A DNA stretch of 64,000 nt, from positions 248,001 to 312,000 of the forward strand of contig NZ_AP024749.1 of NCBI RefSeq assembly GCF_019702945.1, written 5' to 3'. A program made the translations under genes and the position numbers. This stretch comes from Flavobacterium okayamense. Its GTDB lineage: Bacteria > Bacteroidota > Bacteroidia > Flavobacteriales > Flavobacteriaceae. Numbering within the stretch: the stretch's first letter is position 1; each line of letters opens with the position of its first letter. The notes under the pieces were generated by a model. The model saw only the letters and a list, made by a program, of their open reading frames with translations, was not told the origin of the DNA and did not search any database. Positions 8,621 through 17,125 of this stretch are shown piece by piece.

Positions 8621-9160
8621 TCAACCAGAAATAACAATTTCATTAACAAGCCGGCTTATATTTTCTCTATTTCTACCACCAGAAGATATTGATATTCTCT
8701 TTGATGGATCACAAATACTATTAATGTAAAGATTATTTTTATAGAAAAGAATTGTTATTCTTTCTCCACCAATTGAAAATATAATATTATCGCATCTTTC
8801 TGCAACTATTACATTATGTTTATTTTCTGTAAATTTCCATCCAAGTTCATTTCCAACTTTCATTATTATTTTATTAAGCTCACTTCTTGAAAGATTGGTT
8901 GAAATAATTTTAAATTTCAATTTATTTTTTTGATAAAAAAAGAATAATATAGATAGGATTGGTGGAATTATATAAAACCATATTTCCCCTTCTTTTAAAG
9001 GATTATTGACCTCTTTAAATAAGTCTACCAAACCAAAGAACATTAATAAAATAGGAATAAGCAATAAATAAAATACAAGATAAAAATGCTGAATAAATTC
9101 TAAAAAATTTAATTTTAATTCACCTGAATCTAATGAAACTTTTATTTTATATTCATCCAT
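8621..9160 (-). CDS. Small membrane protein of unknown function
   Basis: Not recognised. The 179-residue protein has two predicted membrane helices (about 22-46, FYLVFYLLLIPILLMFFGLV, and about 60-80, IWFYIIPPILSILFFFY), then a basic soluble tail of about 100 residues (Lys/Arg/Asn rich, NIIFSIGG motif) probably facing the cytoplasm. It starts 2 nt after the rlmN stop, so it is translated from the rlmN transcript. Its low-GC composition and lack of clear relatives suggest an accessory gene lying between rlmN and the polyprenyl synthase. Confidence 0.6.
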   Translation of the reverse strand: MDEYKIKVSLDSGELKLNFLEFIQHFYLVFYLLLIPILLMFFGLVDLFKEVNNPLKEGEIWFYIIPPILSILFFFYQKNKLKFKIISTNLSRSELNKIIMKVGNELGWKFTENKHNVIVAERCDNIIFSIGGERITILFYKNNLYINSICDPSKRISISSGGRNRENISRLVNEIVISG

Positions 9161-9162
9161 TT

Positions 9163-10203
9163 TTAAGACTTATTCGCTAATTGTCCGCAAGCTGCATCAA
9201 TATCTTTCCCTCTACTTCTTCTTACTTTTACAACTATATTATTTTTCTCTAATGCAGTTATATAATTTTCAATAGCTTCGTTTGAGGCTTGTTGAAACAT
9301 TCCATCATCAATAGGATTGTATTCGATTAAATTTACTTTACAAGGAACGTATTTACAAAATTTCACCAAGGCATCTATTGATTTTTTATCGTCGTTGATT
9401 CCTTTCCAAACTACATATTCGTAAGTAACTTTGCTTTTCGTTTTTTTGTACCAATACTCCAATGCCTCTCGTAATTCGGGTAAAGGAAAACTCTTGGTAA
9501 ATGGCATAATTTCGTTTCGAATTTCCTCAATAGCCGAATGTAATGAAACCGCTAATTTGAATTTCACCTCATCATCTGCCATTTTCTTAATCATTTTTGA
9601 AACTCCGGATGTTGAGACTGTAATTCGTTTTGGCGACATTCCTAAACCTTCGGGTGATGTAATTTTTTCAATAGCTTTCATCACATTTGGATAATTCATC
9701 AAAGGCTCACCCATTCCCATAAAAACAATATTCGATAACGGTCGGTCGAAATACAAACGACTTTCATTATCGATAGCTGCAACCTGATCATAAATTTCAT
9801 CGGGCTGAAGATTTCGCATTCTTTTTAAACGAGCTGTAGCACAAAATTCGCAATCTAAACTACATCCCACTTGACTAGACACACAGGCGGTTGTTCTAGT
9901 ATTTGTTGGAATTAGAACCGATTCTACAATCAAATCATCATGCAAACGAACTGCATTTTTAACCGTTCCATCTTCGCTTCGCTGCATTGTATCCACCTTA
10001 ATATGATTGATGACAAAATTAGCTTCTAACATAGCACGTGTTTCTTTTGAAATATTAGTCATATCTTCAAAAGTGTGTGCTCGTTTTTGCCACAACCATT
10101 CGTAAACTTGGTTTCCACGAAAAGCTTTATCGCCATTTGAAACAAAAAAATCTCGTAATTGTTCTTTGGTTAAAGCTCGAATATCTTTCTTTTCAGTCTG
10201 CAT
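9163..10203 (-). CDS. rlmN: 23S rRNA (adenine2503-C2)-methyltransferase RlmN
   Basis: A radical-SAM enzyme that methylates C2 of A2503 in 23S rRNA; family members also modify A37 in some tRNAs. The 346-residue protein carries the iron-sulfur cluster motif C114-x3-C118-x2-C121 (GCSLDCEFCATA), the GMGEP motif (FMGMGEPLMNY), and the C-terminal catalytic Cys339 in AACGQL. The N-terminal helical region has the family's RGNQVYEWLW. The start is supported by a short gap of 14 nt to the preceding gene's stop. It heads toward the small membrane protein and polyprenyl synthase genes. Confidence 0.97.
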   Translation of the reverse strand: MQTEKKDIRALTKEQLRDFFVSNGDKAFRGNQVYEWLWQKRAHTFEDMTNISKETRAMLEANFVINHIKVDTMQRSEDGTVKNAVRLHDDLIVESVLIPTNTRTTACVSSQVGCSLDCEFCATARLKRMRNLQPDEIYDQVAAIDNESRLYFDRPLSNIVFMGMGEPLMNYPNVMKAIEKITSPEGLGMSPKRITVSTSGVSKMIKKMADDEVKFKLAVSLHSAIEEIRNEIMPFTKSFPLPELREALEYWYKKTKSKVTYEYVVWKGINDDKKSIDALVKFCKYVPCKVNLIEYNPIDDGMFQQASNEAIENYITALEKNNIVVKVRRSRGKDIDAACGQLANKS

Positions 10204-10217
10204 GGTGCAAATTTAAG

Positions 10218-11798
10218 TTAAAATCGGTCAACTGTAGCCTTTCTCCAAAAATAAAGAAAACTTGAAGGCACACTTTCTTCATTTAATAAGCAACCATTAG
10301 GTATTTCTGGAAAAGTTTGTGCAAATGTCTCTACTGCATTACGTTCTACTCTTGTACTAACAACATCTCTAGTAACTTCATCTGGATGATGTAAACCTGC
10401 AGAAGCCATTAACTCTAAAGCACTGTGAACCGTTTCTTTTTGATATTGCGCTACACGAACACTTTTTTCTTGCGGCACTAAACCTTTAACTAAATCTGGA
10501 TCTTGCGTTGCAACACCTGTTGGACATGTATTAGCATGACATTCTAAAGCTTGAATACAACCAAGCGCCATCATCATTCCACGAGCCGAATTACACAAGT
10601 CGGCACCAAGTGACAAAGTTCTGATAATATCGAAGCCTGAAACTACTTTTCCACTGGCAATAATTTTTATTTCATTTTTAATCCCGAAACCTTTTAAACA
10701 ATCATAAACAAAAGCAATAGCATCTCGCAAAGGCATTCCAACATGGTCAGCATATTCTGGTGGCGCCGCTCCTGTTCCTCCTTCGCCACCATCAACTGTT
10801 ATAAAATCGAAATAGGTTTTAGTTTCTACCATTGCCTTACAAATCGCAATAAATTCTGATTTATTACCCACACAGAGCTTCATTCCAATTGGCTTTCCAC
10901 CTGAATTTTCGCGTAATAGTTTTACAAAGTCCATCAATTCCAATGGCGTTGAAAAAGCAGAATGTTTTGGTGGCGAAATAATATCCTGACCTTTTGAAAC
11001 TAAACGAATATTGGCAATTTCATCGGTTACTTTTGCTTTTGGAAGTATTCCTCCATGACCAGGTTTTGCTCCTTGTGAAAACTTAATTTCAATCATTTTT
11101 ACATTATCTAAAGTAGCTCTTTTCGCAAATTCTTCTACCGAAAATTTGCCATCAGGCGTTCGAGTGCTAAAATAACCCGTTCCAATATTCCAAACGACAT
11201 CTCCACCTTCTAAGTGATATGGAGACAAACCTCCTTCACCTGTATTGTGAAAGAAATCACCCATTTTAGCTCCAGCATTTAAAGCTTGAATTGCATTTTT
11301 ACTCAACGAACCGTAACTCATAGCGCTAATATTGAACATGCTTGCATGATAAGGCTTTAAGCATTGAGATGAGCCAATTTTAACCCTTGGATTATTTGCT
11401 AATTTATCGAATGAAATAGCATTCATACTGTGATTGATCCATTCATAGCCTGTATCGTAAACATCTAATTGGGTTCCAAAAGGTTTGTTTGAAGAAACAT
11501 TTTTACTTCGCTGGTAAATCATTCCTCTTTGTAAACGGTTGAAAGGTTTTCCGTCAGTATCTGTTTCTATAAAATATTGGCGTAATTCTGGACCAAGTTC
11601 TTCTAGTAGATATCGCATTCTTCCTAATAATGGAAAATTGTTACGAATGGTATGCTTGGATTGATACATATCATATAATCCCATAGAGATAAGTGGCACA
11701 AAAATTAGAAGTAATAAAAGAAATTTACTATTTACATAGCCTAAAATTCCTATTATTGACAATGAAGTAACAGCAAAAACTAGAAAAGCTTTTCTCAT
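10218..11798 (-). CDS. FMN-binding glutamate-synthase-like protein, membrane-anchored
   Basis: The 526-residue protein corresponds to the FMN/iron-sulfur synthase domain of glutamate synthase large subunit, without the amidotransferase part. Residues about 4-48 form one or two membrane helices (FLVFAVTSLSIIGILGYV and FLLLLLIFVPLISMGL). The FMN barrel follows, with GGEGGTGAAPP and GADLCNSARGMMMALGC. A cysteine cluster C-x5-C-x4-C (CIQALECHANTCP) matches the 3Fe-4S site of GltB. With no glutaminase domain it cannot be a normal glutamate synthase; physiological substrate and electron partner are unknown. Stand-alone proteins of this kind are common in bacteria. It is the first gene before rlmN, 14 nt apart. 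Confidence 0.88.
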   Translation of the reverse strand: MRKAFLVFAVTSLSIIGILGYVNSKFLLLLLIFVPLISMGLYDMYQSKHTIRNNFPLLGRMRYLLEELGPELRQYFIETDTDGKPFNRLQRGMIYQRSKNVSSNKPFGTQLDVYDTGYEWINHSMNAISFDKLANNPRVKIGSSQCLKPYHASMFNISAMSYGSLSKNAIQALNAGAKMGDFFHNTGEGGLSPYHLEGGDVVWNIGTGYFSTRTPDGKFSVEEFAKRATLDNVKMIEIKFSQGAKPGHGGILPKAKVTDEIANIRLVSKGQDIISPPKHSAFSTPLELMDFVKLLRENSGGKPIGMKLCVGNKSEFIAICKAMVETKTYFDFITVDGGEGGTGAAPPEYADHVGMPLRDAIAFVYDCLKGFGIKNEIKIIASGKVVSGFDIIRTLSLGADLCNSARGMMMALGCIQALECHANTCPTGVATQDPDLVKGLVPQEKSVRVAQYQKETVHSALELMASAGLHHPDEVTRDVVSTRVERNAVETFAQTFPEIPNGCLLNEESVPSSFLYFWRKATVDRF

Positions 11799-11861
11799 TC
11801 TTATTAATTTTCAATTTGTGTAAAAATACCAAATTACGAGTAGGTAAAAAAAGAGAATTCG

Positions 11862-11869
11862 TACTTTTG
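11862..11869 (+). promoter_or_regulatory. Promoter -7 element (TACTTTTG) for the O-methyltransferase gene
   Basis: TACTTTTG matches TAnnTTTG and lies 14 nt before the ATG at 11884, which would leave a very short leader. No TTG -33 element is obvious. Confidence 0.4.
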
Positions 11870-11883
11870 TAAAAAACATTAGC

Positions 11884-12525
11884 ATGCATTTTATCTCAGA
11901 AGAACTAGAAAACTACGTTGCATTACATTCTGAAAGTGAACCAGAATTATTAGCTAAGTTAAATAGAGAAACACATCAGAAAGTTTTACAACCAAGAATG
12001 TTGAGCGGACATTTTCAAGGTAGAGTTTTGAGTATGCTTTCTAAAATTATTCATCCGAAACATATTTTGGAAATTGGGACTTACACGGGTTATGCAGCGC
12101 TTTGTTTAGCGGAAGGTTTAGCCGAAAACGGTACGCTTGACACTATTGATGTTAATGAAGAGTTAGTCGATTTTCAGAAAAAATATTTTGATGCTTCAGC
12201 TTATAAAGATCAAATATTTCAACATCTTGGAAATGCATTAGAAATTATCCCAACTTTAAATAAAAAATTCGATTTAGTTTTTATTGACGCTGATAAAGAA
12301 AATTATATTAATTATTTTAATATGATTGTGCCAATGATGAATAAAGGAGGAATAATTTTAAGTGATAATGTTTTATGGAGTGGAAAAGTTTTGGAAGAGC
12401 TCAACCCTAAAGATAAATCAACTAAAGTGTTAGTAGAATACAATCAATTATTAAAGGAAGATCCTAGAGTTGAAACTGTATTGTTACCCATTCGTGATGG
12501 GTTAACTGTGAGTAGAGTTTTATAA
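11884..12525 (+). CDS. Class I SAM-dependent O-methyltransferase
   Basis: The 213-residue protein is a Methyltransf_3 (caffeoyl-CoA/catechol-type) methyltransferase. It shows the SAM-binding ILEIGTYTGYAALCLAEGL (about residues 60-78), the acidic DTIDVNEELV, and the metal/substrate region DLVFIDADKENY plus GGIILSDNVLWSGKV. Small bacterial members often use divalent cations and catechol-like substrates; the real substrate here is not known. It stands alone, ending 2 nt from the convergent PAP2 phosphatase. Confidence 0.92.
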   Translation: MHFISEELENYVALHSESEPELLAKLNRETHQKVLQPRMLSGHFQGRVLSMLSKIIHPKHILEIGTYTGYAALCLAEGLAENGTLDTIDVNEELVDFQKKYFDASAYKDQIFQHLGNALEIIPTLNKKFDLVFIDADKENYINYFNMIVPMMNKGGIILSDNVLWSGKVLEELNPKDKSTKVLVEYNQLLKEDPRVETVLLPIRDGLTVSRVL

Positions 12526-12527
12526 AA

Positions 12528-13085
12528 TTACCAATTGTATTTTTTTGATAAAACTTGGTAAATTTTAAAAAATAAAGTCCCAGCTAATAACCCAAAAAAG
12601 TAGCCTGTAAGTATATCAGTTGGAAAATGTAGTCCGAGATAAATTCTACTGTACGCAAATACAAAAGGAAAGATAAATAACCAATACATTCTTTTTCCGT
12701 ATTGTTTCATCAAAAGAAAAATGAATGTCATTGTTGCCATAGAATTTGAGGCGTGACCCGAAAAGAAACTATATGTATTACTACATTTAACGATTCTAAT
12801 AATAGAACTTATTTCTAAATCTTTACATGGCCGTGAACGTTCAAAAGTAAATTTAAAAACATTGGTTACTTGATCCGTGAATGTTATTAGTACAGCTATA
12901 AATAGAAGAACAATTCCTAGTTTTTTCCAGTCTAATTGTTTTTTAATTAAATATAAAATTAAAAGAAAAAAAGGTGTCCAGTGCAGTTGTTTTGTAACAA
13001 TTAACCAAAAATTATCAAAATTTTCAGTTCCTAAACCGTTTAAAAAAACGAATATTTTTTTATCTAAATCAATTACCTTTTCCAA
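12528..13085 (-). CDS. PAP2-family membrane phosphatase
   Basis: An inner-membrane lipid phosphatase of 185 residues with about five membrane helices. All three PAP2 motifs are present: K-x6-RP (KFTFERSRP), the SGH motif (FFSGHASNS), and SR-x5-H-x3-D (SRIYLGLHFPTD). Family members dephosphorylate undecaprenyl diphosphate, phosphatidate or phosphatidylglycerophosphate; which one applies here cannot be decided. It starts 1 nt after the tatA stop, so it is cotranscribed with tatA. Confidence 0.92.
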   Translation of the reverse strand: MEKVIDLDKKIFVFLNGLGTENFDNFWLIVTKQLHWTPFFLLILYLIKKQLDWKKLGIVLLFIAVLITFTDQVTNVFKFTFERSRPCKDLEISSIIRIVKCSNTYSFFSGHASNSMATMTFIFLLMKQYGKRMYWLFIFPFVFAYSRIYLGLHFPTDILTGYFFGLLAGTLFFKIYQVLSKKYNW

Positions 13086-13086
13086 A

Positions 13087-13434
13087 CTAACCTTGTCTTT
13101 TAATTGGCCCAGTTAAATTTTCAATATCTTCTTTTACTTGCTGAATTGGGTTCTCTACAGAAGTTGAAATATCTTCGATAGGGTTTACCGATTTTTTAAT
13201 TTCTGCTTTAGCTTTAGCAATTTCATCAGAAATTCCACCCGTTAAAGAATTCATATCTAAACCAGAATCTTTTGCACTATTAGAAATTTCACTTTTGATT
13301 TCGTTTGTTGCATTTTTAATTTGAGCCATAGTCTTACCCAAAAATCTTGCAATTTGAGGTATCTCTTTAGAACCAAACAACATCAAAACTGCAAAAATCA
13401 CAAAAATTAATTCTGAAAAACCTATACCAAACAT
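13087..13434 (-). CDS. tatA: Twin-arginine translocase subunit TatA/TatE
   Basis: Pore-forming subunit of the Tat pathway, which exports folded proteins. The best start is the ATG at 13434, giving 115 residues beginning MFGIGFSELIFV. The open frame extends upstream to 13500, but that would add a Cys-rich stretch unlike the family and run into the terminator of the upstream gene. One membrane helix (residues about 4-20) is followed by the FGSKEIPQIARFLGK amphipathic helix and a charged tail of about 80 residues. The tail is longer than in E. coli TatA but common in Bacteroidota. It shares a transcript with the PAP2 gene; tatC is not in the window. Confidence 0.92.
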   Translation of the reverse strand: MFGIGFSELIFVIFAVLMLFGSKEIPQIARFLGKTMAQIKNATNEIKSEISNSAKDSGLDMNSLTGGISDEIAKAKAEIKKSVNPIEDISTSVENPIQQVKEDIENLTGPIKRQG

Positions 13435-13480
13435 TTCTTGTAGTTTAAAACAAAGGTACAAAGATATAATACAAAAGCAT

Positions 13481-13507
13481 AAAAAAAGGCACTTTAACAA
13501 GTGCCTT
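13481..13507 (-). terminator. Rho-independent terminator of the M1 peptidase operon
   Basis: Arms AAGGCACTT (13486-13494) and AAGTGCCTT (13499-13507) with a 4-nt loop, followed on the minus strand by seven T residues. It lies just past the stop of the M1 peptidase gene and upstream of tatA. Confidence 0.85.
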
Positions 13508-13512
13508 AACTA

Positions 13513-15774
13513 TTATTTTTTATCTAATTCATCAAACTTAGAAGGAACCTCTTCTTTTGGCCAAGTATTATTAGTAACGTCAATATCAGCTGTTTCTAAT
13601 TTTGGATCCAATTGAATTTTAGTTATTTTCTTATCTGTAGCAAAAACACGTTTTGCCGTTTGATTGTTCATCCTCCAAATTTGAGCAGGGAATTTATGTA
13701 ATTCTTTTGAACCATCTTCAAATTCAAGTTCAGCGATGATTGGCATAATCATTCCTCCTGGTTTGTCAAATTCTACTTCATAAAAATATTTAGGATTTTT
13801 TAGAGCTGACTTTTCTTGAGCCGTATAATTTTTATCTAAATATTCTTCTAAAATCTGAATATCTTTTGATTCAAAAGCTTTTTTAGTTTCTGGATTGAAT
13901 TCTTTATTAGTTTCATCAACCAAATAAATAAAAGGTCCCATATCTCTCAAAAATCTTCCTCTACGTTGAGCAAAATTTTTCATTTCTTCTGTAGGTTCTA
14001 GTGTAACGTAATATTGCTTTACATCTTTAATGCCTATATCTACATAGTCTGTTGAATAGAACCAACCTCTCCAAAACCAATCTAAATCTACTGCAGAAGC
14101 ATCTTCCATAGTTCTAAAGAAATCTTCTGGTGTTGGATGTTTAAATTTCCAACGATTTGCATACGTTTTAAATGCATAATCAAATAATTCTGGCCCCATA
14201 ATAGTCTCACGTAAAATATTTAATCCAGTCGCTGGTTTTCCGTAAGCGTTATTACCAAATTGGAAAATATTTTCAGAATTACTCATAATAGGCGTTATAA
14301 AATCTTGATTTCCTTTCATGTAAGGAACAATCTTATCCGCTGGACCTCTATCTAATGGGAAATTTGGATCAAATGTCTTTTCAGCTTGAAATTCTAGGAA
14401 TGTATTTAAACCTTCATCCATCCATGTCCATTGTCTTTCGTCAGAGTTTACAATCATTGGAAAATAATTATGTCCAACTTCATGAATAATTACTCCTAAC
14501 ATTCCATATTTAGTTCTGTCAGTATATTTACCTTCTTTATCAGGGCGCCCAAAATTCCAACAAATCATAGGGTATTCCATACCTTGATCTTCTGCAGAAA
14601 CAGAAACAGCTTTTGGATAAGGATAATCGAATGTAAAATGAGAATATGTTTTTAATGTATGTGCTACAGCTCTAGTTGAATAATCTCCCCAAAGCGGATT
14701 TGCTTCTTTAGGATAAATAGAAATTGCCATTGGTGTTTTAGTATTTAACTTCACAGCCATAGCATCCAAAATAAATTTTCTAGACGTTGAAATACCAAAA
14801 TCACGAACATTTTGTGCTTTAAATTTCCACGTTTTCTTTTTATCAGAAAAACCTTTTTCAGCTCTTTCTGCTTCTTCTTGTGTAACAATTACAACCGGCT
14901 TATCAAAAGTCTTTTCTGCTAATTCCCATCGCTTTAATTGCTCAGAAGTAAATACATCTTTTCTATTTTGTAAAACTCCTGTAGCTTCCATAACGTGATC
15001 AGCAGGAACTGTAATATTTACATCAAAATTTCCAAATGGTAAAGCAAATTCTCCTCTACCCCAAAACTGCATATTTTGCCAACCTTCAACATCGTTATAA
15101 ACAGCCATTCTAGGATAAAACTGAGCTATAACATATAAACGGTTACCATCTTCAAATTGTTCGTATCCAGAACGACCACCATCTACGCGGTAATTGTTGA
15201 TATTATACCACCATTTAATTGAAAATGTAATTTTTTCACCAGGCTTTAAAGGCGATTTAAGATTAATACGCATCATCGTTTTGTTGATGGTATAGCTCAT
15301 TGCATTACCTTTAGCATCTTTCACATAATCAATATGAAAACCTCCTTGAAAAGGTTCTTCCATAAATTGCTTTGCATATCTATCAGGTGTTAATGCAGGA
15401 GACATTCTTTGGTTAGAAACAAGAGGCGTATCTGATTCTGGAGAACGCATATTTTGATCTAATTGCACCCATAAATATTCTAATTTTTCTGGAGCATTAT
15501 TGTGATATGTAATAGTTTCATTACCAAATAATTTTGCGTTTTTATCATCAATTTCGATATCCATTTTATAATCTGCTTTTTGCTGATAATAAGCCGGACC
15601 TGGTGCACCTGATGCTGTTCTAAACATATTTGGCGTAGCCATTTCTTCGTACATTTGACGAAATTTATTTTCGTTATAATGCCCTGGTTTTCTTTCCTCT
15701 TTAGTTTCTTCTTGAGCAAACGTCATCAAAGAACTTAAAACAGAAATTGTTGAAAATAAAAAATACTTTTTCAT
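13513..15774 (-). CDS. M1-family zinc metallopeptidase (exported aminopeptidase)
   Basis: The 753-residue protein begins with a signal peptide (FSTISVLSSLMTFAQ, about 6-20). The zinc site is complete: H431-E432-V-G-H435, then 18 residues to E454 in WMDEGLNTF. The exopeptidase substrate motif appears as GMEY (in AEDQGMEYPM). An N-terminal beta-sandwich (about 60-300) precedes the catalytic domain, as in the leukotriene A4 hydrolase/aminopeptidase N fold. It most likely trims peptides in the periplasm or at the cell surface. It sits at the end of a four-gene operon after a DUF6702 protein and two CarboxypepD_reg-type proteins, and is followed by a terminator. Confidence 0.94.
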   Translation of the reverse strand: MKKYFLFSTISVLSSLMTFAQEETKEERKPGHYNENKFRQMYEEMATPNMFRTASGAPGPAYYQQKADYKMDIEIDDKNAKLFGNETITYHNNAPEKLEYLWVQLDQNMRSPESDTPLVSNQRMSPALTPDRYAKQFMEEPFQGGFHIDYVKDAKGNAMSYTINKTMMRINLKSPLKPGEKITFSIKWWYNINNYRVDGGRSGYEQFEDGNRLYVIAQFYPRMAVYNDVEGWQNMQFWGRGEFALPFGNFDVNITVPADHVMEATGVLQNRKDVFTSEQLKRWELAEKTFDKPVVIVTQEEAERAEKGFSDKKKTWKFKAQNVRDFGISTSRKFILDAMAVKLNTKTPMAISIYPKEANPLWGDYSTRAVAHTLKTYSHFTFDYPYPKAVSVSAEDQGMEYPMICWNFGRPDKEGKYTDRTKYGMLGVIIHEVGHNYFPMIVNSDERQWTWMDEGLNTFLEFQAEKTFDPNFPLDRGPADKIVPYMKGNQDFITPIMSNSENIFQFGNNAYGKPATGLNILRETIMGPELFDYAFKTYANRWKFKHPTPEDFFRTMEDASAVDLDWFWRGWFYSTDYVDIGIKDVKQYYVTLEPTEEMKNFAQRRGRFLRDMGPFIYLVDETNKEFNPETKKAFESKDIQILEEYLDKNYTAQEKSALKNPKYFYEVEFDKPGGMIMPIIAELEFEDGSKELHKFPAQIWRMNNQTAKRVFATDKKITKIQLDPKLETADIDVTNNTWPKEEVPSKFDELDKK

Positions 15775-15783
15775 TGTTGTTGA

Positions 15784-16287
15784 TTAATATTTAATACTTG
15801 CTATTTTGTCGATTTGAGTTAACAAAAAGCTTCTTTTTGTGTTATTTATATTTGTGTGTACTATATTTTGTTGCTCTGTATACGTTTCCGTAAGCAAATT
15901 ATTAAAGACCTCGAAAGTAGTTATTTTTTTAGAATTATCTATTTTTAAGTAGCAAATTAACACATCATCATCGTATTCTGAACCTAGAAAAACTAAAGTT
16001 TGCTCCTGACCATTAATTTTAATACTAAGCCTTTGAAGTAAATATTTTTCTGTTAATTCTTTTGCATTTTTAGCTTCTATTCTTGTTGCTAAATTGAACT
16101 TTTGATTATGTTTTTTTTCTAAAGCTTTTTCTAAATCATCAATAAAAATTCGGGTTGAAATTTCAACTCTAGATTTTTTTTCATTAAAATCAATTTGAGT
16201 CACTGACACATAAAACTTATGCAATACACCAAAAGACGTTAATAAAAAAAATATAACTATAGGTAAATAAGTCTTTTTATTTTTCAT
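15784..16287 (-). CDS. DUF6702-type exported protein
   Basis: A protein of about 167 residues with a hydrophobic N-terminus (YLPIVIFFLLTSFGVLH) acting as signal or anchor. The mature part reads HKFYVSVTQIDF, VEISTRIFIDDLE, then LQRLSIKINGQ, which I associate with the DUF6702 family found beside M1 peptidases in Flavobacteriia. Function is unknown. I prefer the start at 16287 (MKNKKTYLP), overlapping the upstream gene by 11 nt, over the upstream ATG at 16314, which would add nine unusual residues (MFKMILMLL). Nine nt separate it from the peptidase gene. Confidence 0.72.
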   Translation of the reverse strand: MKNKKTYLPIVIFFLLTSFGVLHKFYVSVTQIDFNEKKSRVEISTRIFIDDLEKALEKKHNQKFNLATRIEAKNAKELTEKYLLQRLSIKINGQEQTLVFLGSEYDDDVLICYLKIDNSKKITTFEVFNNLLTETYTEQQNIVHTNINNTKRSFLLTQIDKIASIKY

Positions 16288-17125
16288 CAATAACATTAGT
16301 ATCATTTTGAACATTTTTGTTACTATTAAACTCCTTTGATTTCTTTACTAAATACTCAACCAACTGTATTTCGTTTTCGTATTTAAGCAATTTAGCCATT
16401 TCAGAAAATGTTGGTTCAGCAAAGAATACAAAAGAAACCAAGTCCTCGTTTTTAATATTTAGATTACTTTTAAAAAAATTATGCGAATATCTTGCCATTA
16501 AATGTTCGTGAAATGACTTCGACATAACTTTTCTTTCCCATTGTTCATTTTCATGTTTTTCTATTCGTTCAATTTTTCTTTTTTCTTTCTTCTTTTTTGA
16601 AGAAAACATCCCAAAAAGCGCTTTAAAATCGACCCCCATTAACGGGCTAAAATTTGAATTTGTTACAGGATTTAAAGGCTTTGTATTTCTAATTTCATCT
16701 GGAGATAATTTTAAAACATCTATTCCTGCCAAATCTAAACCATAAACATTAATTTTTTTTGTATCAACTTCTAATATTCCGGTTAAACTACTAGGCGTTA
16801 CTATAACCTCATCAAGTTCATTTACCTTTATTTCTAATTTAATCTTAAAATCATCTATTAAAAAATCACTTTCAGTTAAAACATATTTTTGGGATAAAAA
16901 CGATAATCCTTGAAAGACCAAAGTGTCTTTTGCTTTTACATTTATTGAAAAAAATCCATCCACATCTGAAACCGAACCAATATTTGTTGTTACGTTTAGT
17001 ATCGTAATATTTTCAACATCCATTGAATCCGCTACTATTTGTCCCCTCAACACTTCACGTTCTTTATCTTGCGAAAAAACGGTAACACAAAAAAGCAAAC
17101 CAATATAAAAGAAAATTTTACTCAT
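16277..17125 (-). CDS. Exported protein with CarboxypepD_reg-like domain
   Basis: The 282-residue protein has a signal peptide (FFYIGLLFCVTVFSQ, about 5-19) and a carboxypeptidase-regulatory-like beta-sandwich (about 25-115: LRGQIVADSM, ITILNVTTNIGSVSDVDGFF, DTLVFQGLSFLSQKY). The second half is helical and very basic (KKKKEKRKIERIEKHE). Such domains in Bacteroidota mostly serve as surface or receptor add-ons. It overlaps the upstream gene by 8 nt and the downstream one by about 11 nt, so translation is probably coupled. Its precise role is unknown. Confidence 0.8.
   Translation of the reverse strand: MSKIFFYIGLLFCVTVFSQDKEREVLRGQIVADSMDVENITILNVTTNIGSVSDVDGFFSINVKAKDTLVFQGLSFLSQKYVLTESDFLIDDFKIKLEIKVNELDEVIVTPSSLTGILEVDTKKINVYGLDLAGIDVLKLSPDEIRNTKPLNPVTNSNFSPLMGVDFKALFGMFSSKKKKEKRKIERIEKHENEQWERKVMSKSFHEHLMARYSHNFFKSNLNIKNEDLVSFVFFAEPTFSEMAKLLKYENEIQLVEYLVKKSKEFNSNKNVQNDTNVIDEK

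Noticed and set aside
9431..9694. Reading frame opposite rlmN
   Set aside because: It is an antisense shadow of rlmN with no promoter or family signature.
13435..13500. Longer tatA reading frame from 13500
   Set aside because: It would run through the terminator of the upstream gene and add a Cys-rich stretch before the conserved MFGIGFSEL start.
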